DNA of 64,000 nt from CADEFQ01 sp050249415 (GTDB taxonomy: Bacteria > Pseudomonadota > Gammaproteobacteria > Steroidobacterales > Steroidobacteraceae): contig JBFWQO010000007.1 of assembly GCA_050249415.1 (NCBI GenBank), positions 62,001 to 126,000 on the forward strand, in the 5' to 3' direction. Position numbers and translations under genes: made by a program. The notes beneath the pieces were generated by a model that saw only the letters and a list, made by a program, of their open reading frames with translations, was not told where the DNA came from and did no database searches. This document shows positions 1 through 9,100 of the stretch, one piece after another (positions within the stretch are counted from its first letter, which is position 1; the number at the start of each line of letters is the position of its first letter).

Positions 1-294
1 ATCGATGTCGCCGAACTCGGCGGCTGTGTCGACCGCAATGCACTGGCTGCGGGCCTCGTCGCCGGGATCGTCACGGCCCTGCCTGCGTTCGCGATACAGG
101 GGTTCGCGCCGTTCGCCGCCGAATGGCGCGAGGCCGACGCGTTGCGGGGCCGGCCGGTGTCGGTCACGCTCGATGCCGCCGTGGAGATCGGCATCGCCCG
201 CGGCATCGACGCCGCGGGCGCACTGCTCGTGGAGACGCCTGCGGGCCTCAGGCGTTTCGTCGCCGGCGAAGTCAGCGTGCGGGCGCAGGGATGA
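1..294 (+). CDS. birA: Biotin--[acetyl-CoA-carboxylase] ligase BirA, C-terminal part (5' end outside window)
   Basis: Reading frame 1 is open from the first base to a TGA at 292-294, giving 97 residues. They match the end of BirA: the end of the ligase catalytic domain, the tryptophan region EWREADALRG, and the SH3-like C-terminal domain with GIDAAGALLVET and VAGEVSVR. BirA attaches biotin to the biotin carboxyl carrier protein, and some versions also repress the biotin operon through an N-terminal helix-turn-helix. That N-terminal part lies outside the window, so regulation cannot be judged. The stop overlaps the start of coaX (ATGA), which implies translational coupling. The birA-coaX order is common in gammaproteobacteria that have a type III pantothenate kinase. 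Confidence 0.88.
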   Translation: MDVAELGGCVDRNALAAGLVAGIVTALPAFAIQGFAPFAAEWREADALRGRPVSVTLDAAVEIGIARGIDAAGALLVETPAGLRRFVAGEVSVRAQG

Positions 295-1076
295 GCGCGC
301 AGCCGGCACGCGGCGTGGCGAGGCGCCGGGTCCTGCTCCTCGATATCGGCAATAGCCGCGTCAAGTGGGCGCTGATGCGGGGCGATCGCATCGGACGCCA
401 GCGGGCGTCGGTGCCCGGGGCGAGGCCCGGCGTACTGCCCGCTGCGCTGCGGCGGGCGCTGCCGATGCATCTCGATGCGATTCGCCTCGTCTCCGTGTCC
501 CGCAAGGCCCCGACGCGCGCGCTCGCGCGTGCCTTGCGCCAGGCCACGGGCGTGGAGGCGGAGGTTCTCGCGACGACTGCACGGGCCGCAGGCGTTCGCT
601 GCGGCTATCGGGAGCCCTGGCGGCTCGGCGCCGATCGGTGGGCTGCCGTGATCGGTGCGCACCACCTGCACATGCCGCGCCGTGCCGCGGTCGTCGTCGA
701 TGTCGGCACGGCACTCACGATCGATTTCGTATCGCGATCGGGGCAGCACGGCGGCGGTGTCATCGTGCCTGCGCCGGAGCTCATGGTCGCGAGCCTGCTG
801 CGGGGCACACACGGCATCCGCGCACGCGCGGCACCGGGGCGCCAGGGCGCACCGAGCCTGTTCGCGCGCAGCACGCACGAAGCGCTCCGGCAGGGTTCAC
901 GGCACGCGGCCGCCGGCCTGATTGCACGCGCCTGCGCGGAGGCCGGGTGGCGTTACGGTCCCGGCGTCGTGCTCGTTTTGACGGGCGGTGGTGCGCAGGC
1001 GTTATTGCCCTGGCTACGCAGGCCGTATCGTGTCGTGCCCGACCTCGTGCTGCGCGGCCTCGCGGCGCTCGCGTGA
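291..1076 (+). CDS. coaX: Type III pantothenate kinase
   Basis: This 261-residue protein phosphorylates pantothenate in the first step of coenzyme A synthesis. The N-terminal LLLDIGNSRVKWAL is the phosphate-binding signature of the ASKHA fold, and VVVDVGTALTIDFV is the second conserved nucleotide/metal-site motif with its catalytic aspartate. VLVLTGGGAQALLPWL near the end is the adenosine motif. The length fits the CoaX family (about 245-265). The frame is open further upstream, but the ATG at 291 overlapping the birA stop is the natural start. Type III enzymes are typically insensitive to feedback by CoA; that is family knowledge, not visible here. Confidence 0.93.
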   Translation: MSAQPARGVARRRVLLLDIGNSRVKWALMRGDRIGRQRASVPGARPGVLPAALRRALPMHLDAIRLVSVSRKAPTRALARALRQATGVEAEVLATTARAAGVRCGYREPWRLGADRWAAVIGAHHLHMPRRAAVVVDVGTALTIDFVSRSGQHGGGVIVPAPELMVASLLRGTHGIRARAAPGRQGAPSLFARSTHEALRQGSRHAAAGLIARACAEAGWRYGPGVVLVLTGGGAQALLPWLRRPYRVVPDLVLRGLAALA

Positions 1077-1105
1077 GCCGGCGCGCCGTCGGTTAGACTC
1101 GCGCC

Positions 1106-1837
1106 GTGCGCACGCTGTTCTTTATCCTGCTCGCCGCCAATCTCGCGGTCCTCGGATGGACCCTCGTGACGCCTGCGCCGCTGCCGATGCCGGACTCGTC
1201 CCGACCCGATGTGCCGCGACTCGCGCTCGCGAGTGAAGTGACCCCCGGCGCAAAGGCGCAGGCACCACCGGTTGCGGAAGCCTCGTGCCGGTCGATCGGG
1301 CCGTTCGCGAGCGAAGAGGAATCGGCACGCGCAGCCGCGGCGTTTCGCGATGGCGGCTATGCCGTTCACGAGCGCACCGAGGAATCCCGCAGCGCCGAGG
1401 GGTACTGGGTGTCGTTGCCGGCGCAGCGCAATGTCGCGGCGGAGACGCGGCTCCTCGCGCGGCTCGCGCGAGCGGGCATCACCGATGCCGGTGTACTCAC
1501 CGACACCGATGCCCGGCGCGTGTCGGTCGGGATATTCACCGAGCGCGATCGTGCCGACCGGCGCGCCGCCGAACTGCGCCGGCTCGGCCTCGTGCCCGAC
1601 GTGACGGAGCGGCTGCGCATCGGGACGAGCTGGTGGATCGATCTCGAACTGCGCTCCCCGCAGGAGCTCGCCGAGGCCGAGGCCTTCAACCGCGACGGCA
1701 CGAGCGAGCTGGAACTGAAGCCTTGCCCGCCGGCCGTGCCTGCGGCGTCCCTTGCGCCTGCCCCTTCTCCCGGGCCCGCGATGTCCCCCGGTGCGGGCGC
1801 GGAGCCGGGCGCCGCCGCGGTACAATCCGCGCGTTGA
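1106..1837 (+). CDS. SPOR-domain membrane protein
   Basis: A 243-residue protein begins at a GTG with MRTLFFILLAANLAVLGWTL, a single N-terminal membrane anchor. A proline/alanine linker follows, then residues about 65-140 resemble a SPOR domain (CRSIGPFASEEESARAAAAF, later YWVSLPAQ and VSVGIFTERDRADRRAAELR). SPOR domains bind denuded peptidoglycan at division sites. The repeated short beta/alpha units and the proline-rich tail fit a periplasmic peptidoglycan-binding protein. It follows coaX by 29 bases, and a small SPOR protein in this position is common in related genomes. The exact function is unknown. Confidence 0.72.
   Translation: MRTLFFILLAANLAVLGWTLVTPAPLPMPDSSRPDVPRLALASEVTPGAKAQAPPVAEASCRSIGPFASEEESARAAAAFRDGGYAVHERTEESRSAEGYWVSLPAQRNVAAETRLLARLARAGITDAGVLTDTDARRVSVGIFTERDRADRRAAELRRLGLVPDVTERLRIGTSWWIDLELRSPQELAEAEAFNRDGTSELELKPCPPAVPAASLAPAPSPGPAMSPGAGAEPGAAAVQSAR
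1798..1826 (+). promoter_or_regulatory. Probable promoter of tRNA-Thr(TGT)
   Basis: A TACAAT -10 box lies at 1821-1826, 15 bases before the tRNA, followed by a GC-rich discriminator (CCGCGCG) typical of stringently controlled stable-RNA promoters. The matching -35 at 1798-1803 (CGCGGA) is poor. The site overlaps the 3' end of the SPOR gene. Confidence 0.45.
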
Positions 1838-1841
1838 CGAT

Positions 1842-1914
<73 letters not shown>

Positions 1915-1920
1915 GGACAA

Positions 1921-1976
1921 CGCACGCTGCGCTTCTGGCCGTTCGCCGTTCGCTATTCGCTATGCGCCTTCCGGCC
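1921..1976 (+). repeat. Heptamer repeat element, right half
   Basis: A GC-rich tip (GCACGCTGCGCTT) is followed by CTGGCCG, TTCGCCG, TTCGCTA and TTCGCTA, units of exactly 7 bp. This is the right arm of the element family found in full at 22053, 24514 and elsewhere. The left arm is missing; the tRNA-Thr gene stands in its place. The element supplies the last codons and the stop of the oppositely oriented FAD oxidase gene. Confidence 0.75.
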
Positions 1977-3438
1977 TGACATTGGCATTCAGGTGGAACA
2001 GGTTCTTCGGGTCGTACTGCGTCTTCACCTTGACGAGCCGCGCGTGGTTGCCGCCGTAATTGCTGTCGACGATGGCCTGTGACTGCTCGGCGAGGTTCGC
2101 GTCGTTGACATAGAAGCCCTTCACCCAGGGTTCCACGGTCGCGTAGGCGCGGCGCCCGGCGGCGATATTGCCCTCGTCGTCCGCGCGGTTGTCCCAGACC
2201 GTCGCCGAGACGACATTCCAGCGCGCCGGGCGATGCCAGAATGCGGTCGCGGTGCGCGAAACCCGGCTGATGGCGCCCCCGGCACACGCGAAAATCATGA
2301 TCACGGCCGGCGGCAGGCTGGCGAATTCCGCGACGAGGGCATCGGTCATGTCGCGCGGAGCCTCCCGCACGAATCCGGCCTTCAGGTAGTAGCGCCGGCC
2401 GGGTGCGAGCGCCTGGTCGGAACTCGTCTGCAGTACGACATAGGGGGTCGGTGCGATCGCGTCCTGCATCGGCTTGCCGAAGCTGCGCAGCGGGGCCAGC
2501 GCTTTTTCGCCGGCCTCGATCGAGCCGCCGTAGCAGGTGTCGAGCACGAGGGCGCGCTGGCCGTCGGGCAGCGTCATGAGCAGCGCATCGGCATAGAAGT
2601 CGTCGCCGGCGGTCATGTAGTAATCGGCGTAGGCGCGGAGTACGCCCTGCGCCTGGTCGAACGGAAAGATGAGCGGGCCGCCGAGCAGGATCGGCGCAGA
2701 GGCGTGCAGGCGGTACTCGAACGAGGTGACGATACCGAAATTGCCGCCGCCGCCCCGCAGCGCCCAGAAGAGCTCGGGGTGTTCGGTAGCGCTCGCGCGC
2801 ACGAGCCGCCCGTCGGCGGTCACGACATCGGCGGACAGCAGGTTGTCGCAGGCGAGTCCGAACTTGCGGGCGAGGCGCCCGAAGCCTCCGCCCAGCGTGA
2901 GGCCCGCGACCCCGGTGTGCGACACCGTGCCCGCCGGGGTCACTAGACCGAAGGCCTGCGCTTCGCGGTCGAATTCGCCGAGCAGCGCACCGGGTTCCAC
3001 GCGCGCGATGCGCGCCTCGGGGTCGACGCGGATGCCACGCATGCCCGCGAGGCTGATCATCAGCCCGCCCTCGCAGACCGACTGGCCCGAAATGCTGTGG
3101 CCGCCGCCGCGCACGGAGACGAGGAGATCGTGGTTCGCGGCGAACTCGACGGCGCGCATCACATCCGCCGCACCGGCGCAGTGCGCGATCAGCGCAGGCC
3201 GGCGATCGAAGTAGCCGTTCCAGATGCTGCGCGCGGCGTCGAATCCCGCATCACTCGCGAGCAGCAGTCCGCCGCGCAATCGCGCGCGCAGGTCGGCGAT
3301 GCTGGCGGCGGGCAGCGTGATCGCGGCGCCGGTTCGCGACACGGCCGGCAGGTCCTGCGCCGCGTAGAGGCGGCGCCACGGGACGGCGGATACGGCGAGT
3401 GTGGCCATGCCGCTACCGAGAAAAGTCCTTCTTCTCAT
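1960..3438 (-). CDS. Tat-exported FAD-linked oxidase, berberine-bridge family
   Basis: This 492-residue protein starts with a twin-arginine-type signal (MRRRTFLGSGMATLAVSAVP), so it is probably exported folded with its FAD. The FAD-binding PCMH domain holds RGGGHSISGQS at 110-120; H114 is the expected covalent flavin ligand. The usual second (cysteinyl) attachment site is absent: the region reads AGTVSHTGVAG, which suggests single covalent attachment. The C-terminus YGGNHARLVKVKTQYDPKNL is the BBE domain signature. Relatives oxidise sugars, alcohols or alkaloid-like compounds; the substrate cannot be predicted. The stop lies inside a repeat element next to tRNA-Thr. Confidence 0.85.
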   Translation of the reverse strand: MRRRTFLGSGMATLAVSAVPWRRLYAAQDLPAVSRTGAAITLPAASIADLRARLRGGLLLASDAGFDAARSIWNGYFDRRPALIAHCAGAADVMRAVEFAANHDLLVSVRGGGHSISGQSVCEGGLMISLAGMRGIRVDPEARIARVEPGALLGEFDREAQAFGLVTPAGTVSHTGVAGLTLGGGFGRLARKFGLACDNLLSADVVTADGRLVRASATEHPELFWALRGGGGNFGIVTSFEYRLHASAPILLGGPLIFPFDQAQGVLRAYADYYMTAGDDFYADALLMTLPDGQRALVLDTCYGGSIEAGEKALAPLRSFGKPMQDAIAPTPYVVLQTSSDQALAPGRRYYLKAGFVREAPRDMTDALVAEFASLPPAVIMIFACAGGAISRVSRTATAFWHRPARWNVVSATVWDNRADDEGNIAAGRRAYATVEPWVKGFYVNDANLAEQSQAIVDSNYGGNHARLVKVKTQYDPKNLFHLNANVRPEGA

Positions 3439-3474
3439 GGCGTACCCCCGATGGCTAGGCCCGCCATGCTACTC

Positions 3475-4269
3475 CTACCACGCGACGAACAAAACGAGCA
3501 GGCCGAAGACGATGCGGTACCAGCCGAACACGGTGAAACTGTGGGTGCTGATGAAGCGGATGAAGCCGCGCACGGCGAGCAGCGCGGTCACGAAGGCGAC
3601 GATCGCGCCGATCGTGAACGGCAGCGCGTCGGCGGCGACGAACAGGTGGCGCTCCTCGTACAGCTTGTAGACCGTGGCGCCGATCAGGGTCGGGATCGCG
3701 AGGAAAAATGAATACTCGGTCGCGAGCCGGCGCGACATGCCGAGTGCGACACCGCCGATGATCGTCGCGCCCGCGCGCGAGGTGCCCGGGATCAGCGCGA
3801 GGGACTGCCAGAGGCCGAGCAGCACCGCGGTGCGCACCGGCACGGCCTCGACCGTATCGAGCGTCGCGTGCGAGGCGCGCCGGTCGACGACCAGGATCGC
3901 GATGCCGCCGATCACGAGCGCGAGCGCCACCGGCACCGGGCGGAAGAGCCGCTCCTCGATCACGTCCTGGAATGCGAGGCCGAGGAGCGCGAGGGGCAGG
4001 AACCCGAGCAGGACGTTCAATGCGAAGCGCCGCGCGCCCGCGTCGCGGCCGAGCGAGAGGCCGGTGCGCCAGAGGAGGGCCCGGTACTCCCAGCAGACGG
4101 CAAGGATCGCGGCGCCCTGGATGATGATCTCGAACGCGAGCACCTTCGGTCCCGCGAGGCCGAGCGCGCTCGAGGCGAGGATCAGATGGCCGGTGCTCGA
4201 GACCGGCAGGAATTCCGTCAAGCCCTCGACGATGCCGAGCAGGAGCGCGGCGAGTGCGCTGATATCCAT
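3475..4269 (-). CDS. uppP: Undecaprenyl-diphosphatase UppP (BacA)
   Basis: This 264-residue polytopic membrane protein recycles undecaprenyl pyrophosphate to the monophosphate carrier for peptidoglycan and other envelope polymers. The catalytic motif EGLTEFLPVSSTGHLIL is at residues 15-31, with the E15-x3-E19 acidic pair, S25, T26 and H28. The second conserved motif PGTSRAGATI carries the catalytic arginine. About eight hydrophobic segments and the length match E. coli BacA (273). Raised dosage gives bacitracin resistance in other bacteria (family knowledge). The PilZ gene lies 24 bases upstream on the same strand, so the two may be cotranscribed. Confidence 0.95.
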   Translation of the reverse strand: MDISALAALLLGIVEGLTEFLPVSSTGHLILASSALGLAGPKVLAFEIIIQGAAILAVCWEYRALLWRTGLSLGRDAGARRFALNVLLGFLPLALLGLAFQDVIEERLFRPVPVALALVIGGIAILVVDRRASHATLDTVEAVPVRTAVLLGLWQSLALIPGTSRAGATIIGGVALGMSRRLATEYSFFLAIPTLIGATVYKLYEERHLFVAADALPFTIGAIVAFVTALLAVRGFIRFISTHSFTVFGWYRIVFGLLVLFVAW

Positions 4270-4293
4270 GGATCGGGCGGAGGCCGGCGGCGC

Positions 4294-4599
4294 TCAGCGC
4301 GCGGCGTAGGCGTCCATCATGAGGCCCGTGCCGCCCCGCGAGACATGCGCCACGGTGGCGGTGCGCCGGTGCAGCTTCGTGATCGCGCCGAGGTTGATCG
4401 CGAACGCGAGACCGACCTGCTGGCCCTTGCGCAGCCCGAGATTGGTGGTCTCGATGAACACGCCGGTCGCCGACAGGTTGATCGCCTTGCACAGCCGCTT
4501 GCGGCCCCCGGGAACGGTGATATACACGGTCGTGCGTGCCCGGTGTCTCGTGTGCAGGCGGCGTTCCAACTCGATGCGCTCTTCTTCGATTGTCTTCAT
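4294..4599 (-). CDS. Small PilZ-domain protein (predicted cyclic-di-GMP receptor)
   Basis: A 101-residue stand-alone PilZ domain. The two c-di-GMP-binding signatures are present: R18-x3-R22 (RHRAR) and N41-x-S43-x2-G46 (NLSATG), in the usual order and spacing. An N-terminal acidic helix (MKTIEEERIELERR) precedes the domain. The frame is open upstream, but the ATG at 4599 begins the recognisable domain and gives a normal PilZ length. It lies between uppP and a secreted nuclease-fold gene, 1.1 kb from the end of the minor pilin operon. A link to pilus or surface control is inference. Confidence 0.85.
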   Translation of the reverse strand: MKTIEEERIELERRLHTRHRARTTVYITVPGGRKRLCKAINLSATGVFIETTNLGLRKGQQVGLAFAINLGAITKLHRRTATVAHVSRGGTGLMMDAYAAR

Positions 4600-4652
4600 G
4601 GCCCCTGTGCCGATTATGCCTGCCCCGGCCCGTTTGCCAAATCCGAGTGAAC

Positions 4653-5624
4653 TTAATTGCCCCGCGATTTGCCCGCGGGCATCCGCAGGCGCACCGACAC
4701 GGGGCAGTGGTCGGAGAGCTTGCGGCGTACGGCGTCCGCCGTCCGGTAGGTGACGCGGTCGAACGAGCCGGGAACGAGGTGCTCCGCGAGCGAGCGCGAC
4801 AGCACGATGTAGTCGATATAGCCCGAAAACGTCTGGTTCATCGCGCAATTGACGAAGCGCGCGCCCGTGGCGGTGTTCGTGAGCTCCGCTTCCGGCGGCT
4901 CGCCGTCGTCGATCTCGGGCCACAGCCGCAGCCTCGCGCCCGACTCGGTGCGGGCGGGCCCCGTGTCGCGCACGAGGTTGCGATTGAAGTCGCCGAGCAC
5001 GGCAAACGGCCGCCCCGCCGACGCCTCGCGGTCGATCCAGCCCTCGAGGATCCCGGCCTGGCGGCCGACCGCGGCGCATTCCTTGCGCCGATCGTTCAGC
5101 AATCGCGTGCCACAGCCGGACTTCAGGTGCACGGACAGGAGCCGGAACTCGCGCCGCTCACCCGGATACACGACGAGTTCGGCGCCGCGCCGCACGCTGT
5201 CGCCGAGCGACAAGGCGGTGAAGTCGCGACCGCAGCGGTACGGAATGCCGGGCCGGATCGCAAAGCCCGTGTTCTGCACGTGGCGGCGTGCGGTGAAGCA
5301 GAAGCGGTAGCCGGGGAACACGCGGCGCGCGGCGCTCGCGCCATCCACTTCCTGCAACGCGACGATGTCGGCATCGAGCTGGCGCCCGTAGCGGGCGAGC
5401 GCCTCGAAATCGGCGCGACTGCGATCGAGTTGCGCGGCGACATCGCAAGGGATCGCCCGCACGTTGCCGGGCGGCCGCACGCCTTCGGGGGTGCAGCTCG
5501 CGCGCAGCGCGGCGAAGGCCTCGGGCGCGATGAGCCACTCGAGGTTCCAGGTTGCGAGCTTCAGCTCGTCCGCGGCGAGGGCCGCGCCCGGCCATATGCA
5601 CAGCAGGAGCAGGAAAAAACGCAC
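4653..5624 (-). CDS. Secreted endonuclease/exonuclease/phosphatase-family protein
   Basis: A 323-residue protein with a signal peptide (MRFFLLLLCIWPGAALA, cleavage near residue 17) followed by the DNase I-like fold. Visible family motifs are KLATWNLEW (first strand, metal-site Asn), VALQEVDG (catalytic Glu), LSVHLKSGC, VLGDFNRN (Asp and Asn) and KLSDHCPVSV (terminal Asp-His pair). Activity could be nuclease, phosphodiesterase or phosphatase; the sequence does not say which. It starts at GTG 5624, 50 bases beyond the end of pilE on the same strand. Confidence 0.85.
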   Translation of the reverse strand: MRFFLLLLCIWPGAALAADELKLATWNLEWLIAPEAFAALRASCTPEGVRPPGNVRAIPCDVAAQLDRSRADFEALARYGRQLDADIVALQEVDGASAARRVFPGYRFCFTARRHVQNTGFAIRPGIPYRCGRDFTALSLGDSVRRGAELVVYPGERREFRLLSVHLKSGCGTRLLNDRRKECAAVGRQAGILEGWIDREASAGRPFAVLGDFNRNLVRDTGPARTESGARLRLWPEIDDGEPPEAELTNTATGARFVNCAMNQTFSGYIDYIVLSRSLAEHLVPGSFDRVTYRTADAVRRKLSDHCPVSVRLRMPAGKSRGN

Positions 5625-5674
5625 CGCCGCATTGTAGCGGCGGTGCGGGCGCGCCGGTGTGCGGGCAACGCCTG

Positions 5675-6103
5675 TCAGCGCCAGCAGTAATCGCGGCCGC
5701 CGGGGCCGCTGGCATTCCGTTCACCCGTGTCCGTGACCGAAAAGCCGGTGCACTTTGTGTCGTCGGCCTGGCCCGCGCCGGCGACTGGAGTCGCCGTGGC
5801 GGTGTACGACTGATTGCCGACACCGAGTGCGACGCCGATGCCGTAGAAGCCCCGCTCGGTCGTCGCCATGAGCCCGAGCCCCGCCGGCGGCGCGGTGGCC
5901 ACCTGGTCGGTGTACCGGAAGTTCTGCAGGTAGAACTTCTCCTGCGCCGCCTGCAACTGCAGCAGCGCGGTCTTGGCCTCCGTGCGCTGCGCGCGGATCA
6001 GGTAGTTGCGGTAGCTCGGCACGGCGATCGAGGCGAGGATCCCGATCACGACGACTACCGTCAGCAGCTCGACCAGCGTGACACCGCGTTCTGTGGCTTG
6101 CAT
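5675..6103 (-). CDS. pilE: Type IV pilin PilE-like (last gene of the minor pilin operon)
   Basis: A 142-residue prepilin. The short leader MQATERG ends in the Gly recognised by prepilin peptidase PilD. The mature N-terminus VTLVELLTVVVVIGI has Glu5 and the long hydrophobic helix used for assembly. Mature residue 1 is Val rather than the usual Phe. Two cysteines near the C-terminus (KCTGF, DYCWR) can form the D-region disulfide. An open frame begins at 6133, but ATG 6103 gives a proper leader and has GAGGAG upstream. It follows pilY1 by 19 bases, as in the fimT-pilVWX-pilY1-pilE operons of Pseudomonas and Xanthomonas. Confidence 0.88.
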   Translation of the reverse strand: MQATERGVTLVELLTVVVVIGILASIAVPSYRNYLIRAQRTEAKTALLQLQAAQEKFYLQNFRYTDQVATAPPAGLGLMATTERGFYGIGVALGVGNQSYTATATPVAGAGQADDTKCTGFSVTDTGERNASGPGGRDYCWR

Positions 6104-6122
6104 GGCGCAGGGCTCCTCGTGA

Positions 6123-9100
6123 TCAGTTGGCATCGTCGCGCTGCCAGAACGTGCGGACCGTACCGCCCGCGCCCACGCACTTGCTGAGCACCTCGACGCC
6201 CGCGAGGCACGCGGTCGGCGGCGAGGAGGGCGGCGAGCTCGGGTTCTGGTTCGCCTCGCGGATCAGCGCGACGGTGATGTCGCCGACGATGCCGGTCTGG
6301 CGCAGGTCCACCGAGACATCGCTGTTGTTGGTCACGCCGTCGTCGTTGAAATCGAGCGCCGGCTTGCCGGTGTCGGCCCGCAGCGCGTAGGCGCGGTTGA
6401 TGTTGGCGGGGTAGCACGGATCCGTGCCCGACGGGGGCAGCGGCTGGAACGTCGTGAAGAGAAGCACGTTGCTCACCGTGGTGGCCTCCGCGAGCACCTT
6501 CTCGCCGGCTCGACCGGCCTGGGCCGGCAGCACGAATTTCCAGCCGGCATGGATCGGCATCACGGTCGATCCGGCCGGATCCGCCGTGATGTCGACGAGG
6601 TCGCTGTCGAGCAGCGGCGTCACCGCATTGTACTGGGCCTGCGTGAGGCGGGCATACGGCATTTTGTCGCGAATTGCATAGAAACGGTCCTGCGTCACCG
6701 TGTCGAGCGGGTGGCCGCGATAGCCCGAGCCGATCGCGATGTTGTAGTACGGGTCTTCCGCGCGGCGCTGGATCAGCGCGACGTCGGGGGCATTGTAGAA
6801 GCGGCGCGCCTCGGTGTTCGGCAGCGCACCGTTGCTGCCTGCGCCGAGCTGCGCGATGACCCCGCCCGCGACGAGCGATGCGGCCGGCTGGCCGTTCGTG
6901 ATGTCGAAGCGCCACACGCGCCCGCCCATGTCGGCCGCGTACATGCGGTCCGCGAACAGGTCGCCGTCGGTGTCGATCACGCGGATCCGGGCGGGGATCG
7001 AGTTCGTCATGCCGGCGAACGTGACATCCGGCACGCCGATCCCGGCGCCGCCGCCGAACCAGAGCCGGTTGCCCGATTCGGCATCGACCATGAAGATGCG
7101 ATTGCCGACGGTATCGTTCGTGTAGGGCTGCGTTTCCTGGCCCGTGTCGTAACCGCCGCCGAAGATCAGCACGAACCTCTCGGCGCTCGTGTTCGCGGAG
7201 CCGCCGGTGCCGACGCTCACGCGGGCGATCGTCGGCGGCGACCAGCTCTGGCCCACGCCGGGCAGTTCCGTCGCGCCGGCGCTCCACAGGAGCCGCGGGT
7301 CGTTGCGATCGGTCACGTCGAGCGCGAAATAGCGGTTGCCGCCCGCCCGCATGCCGAAGTAGAGCCACACCTTGTCGCCCGCGCTCGCATCGACGATGCC
7401 GTCCTGGTTCTTGTCGAACTTGAGCATCTGCACGTCGCCGTCGAGGCCGTACGTGCGCACGGGAGCCGGGGCGTTCTGGTAGAGGTCGTAGAGGCGTGGC
7501 AGAAGTTGCGGGGGCATGAACGCCCACAATTCGGCGCCCGTGGTGCCGCTGATCGCGTGCAGCAGGCCGTCGTTGGTCGGGAAGTAGACGACCGTATCGT
7601 CGGCATCCGGCGTCGCGATGCTGCCGCCATAGCCCACGACGGCGGGGCGGCCGTGCAGCGGGTCACCCATGAACCGGACCGCGTCCGTCGTGCTGCCGTC
7701 GCCGTTGTTGTCGCCGACGTCGAAGCCGCGCAGCCAGTTGATCGCGTTCTGGCATTCGGTGCCGCAGCTCGTGGTCGAGGCGCCGGCGCCGACGAGGGCG
7801 TCGGAGAGCGTGCTGTTGGCCGTGCTCAGCGCGTTGGCGCTGTCGGACAGCTGGTTGGTCGCGGCGACACGCGTGTAGAGCTTGCGCGCCGCCGGGGCCG
7901 GCAGCTGGCTCGCGGCGCCGCCCTTCGTGACATCGCTGCCGTCCACGGCCGGCGACCACAGGCTCGTCGTGCCGTCGGCGAAGAAGCCGTTCGTGGTGAC
8001 GGCAGGCATATCGTTGGCATCGACGATGCTCGTGCCGTCGAGCGTGTATTTCTTCAGGTTGCCGGGCCAGTGCTCGCCCTGCGCGACCTTGAACAGCGAG
8101 AAGTAGAGGTCGGTGCTCGTCTGCGCGCGGTTGAAGGTATTGACCGAGATCGACGGCGTGATGAACGTCGCGCTCTTGTCCTGGATGCCGCTGAAGATGG
8201 TCTGCAGCGCCGCGGTGAGTGTCGGCACGTCGCCCGCGCTGTACGCGTGTTCGGTCCCGCCCGCCTTGGCGATCTCGTTGAGGTACCCCGGCGTGTCGCC
8301 CGGCGTCTGGTTCGTCAGGCTGTCACCGAAGCCGACCATGTAGGTCGATGCGGTCTGCGTGCCGGCCAGCGAGCTCGACAGGTCGTTCGTGTTGAGCCAC
8401 GCCGCGAGATCGTCCATGCACATGCCGCTGCCGGCGACCCAGCCGCCGTCGTGGAACGGTTCGATGGGGTCCGCCTTGCACGCGCCCCCGATCAGGGTGC
8501 CGATATCGTCGACGGCATCGTCGTCCACCGTCGGCGCGCCGTCGGTGAGATAGACGACATAGTTCTTCTGGCACTGGTAATTGAGGGGCGATCTGTACTC
8601 GCCGCCGCCCGGCGCCGTGCGCGCCGCGTCGTCGCTGACGCCCGGCCGGTTGCGGTCGCCGTAGACCACCCTGCCACCGGTGAGGTAGTTGGCCGCTTCG
8701 TAGAAGGTCTCGGACAGCGGCGTGCCGCCGTTGCCGTCCTTCGGGTCGAGCGCCTGCAGCGCCCCGATGATGCCCGCGCGGCTCGTATCGATGTCCTCGA
8801 TCGCGTGGATCACGTAGCCGCCCTGCGCATCCTCGTTGTAGCGCATGAGACCGAGGTTGACGTTCTGCAGCGAGCCGGCGAGGTTGATCGCGACGTCGCG
8901 CACGATCTGCAGGCGCGTCATCGTGAGCGGCACGGTGAGCCCGTTGCGATAATTCATGTAGTTGGCGGTGTAGAAGCGATAGCTGCCGCCGATGCTGCCC
9001 CAGCTGAGGGAGGACCAGCCGCTCCATGGCGGTGTCGCGCCATTGCGGGGATAGGGATTGGTCGTCGTGCCGTTCTGGCCGTGCACGCCGTTGTCGGGGC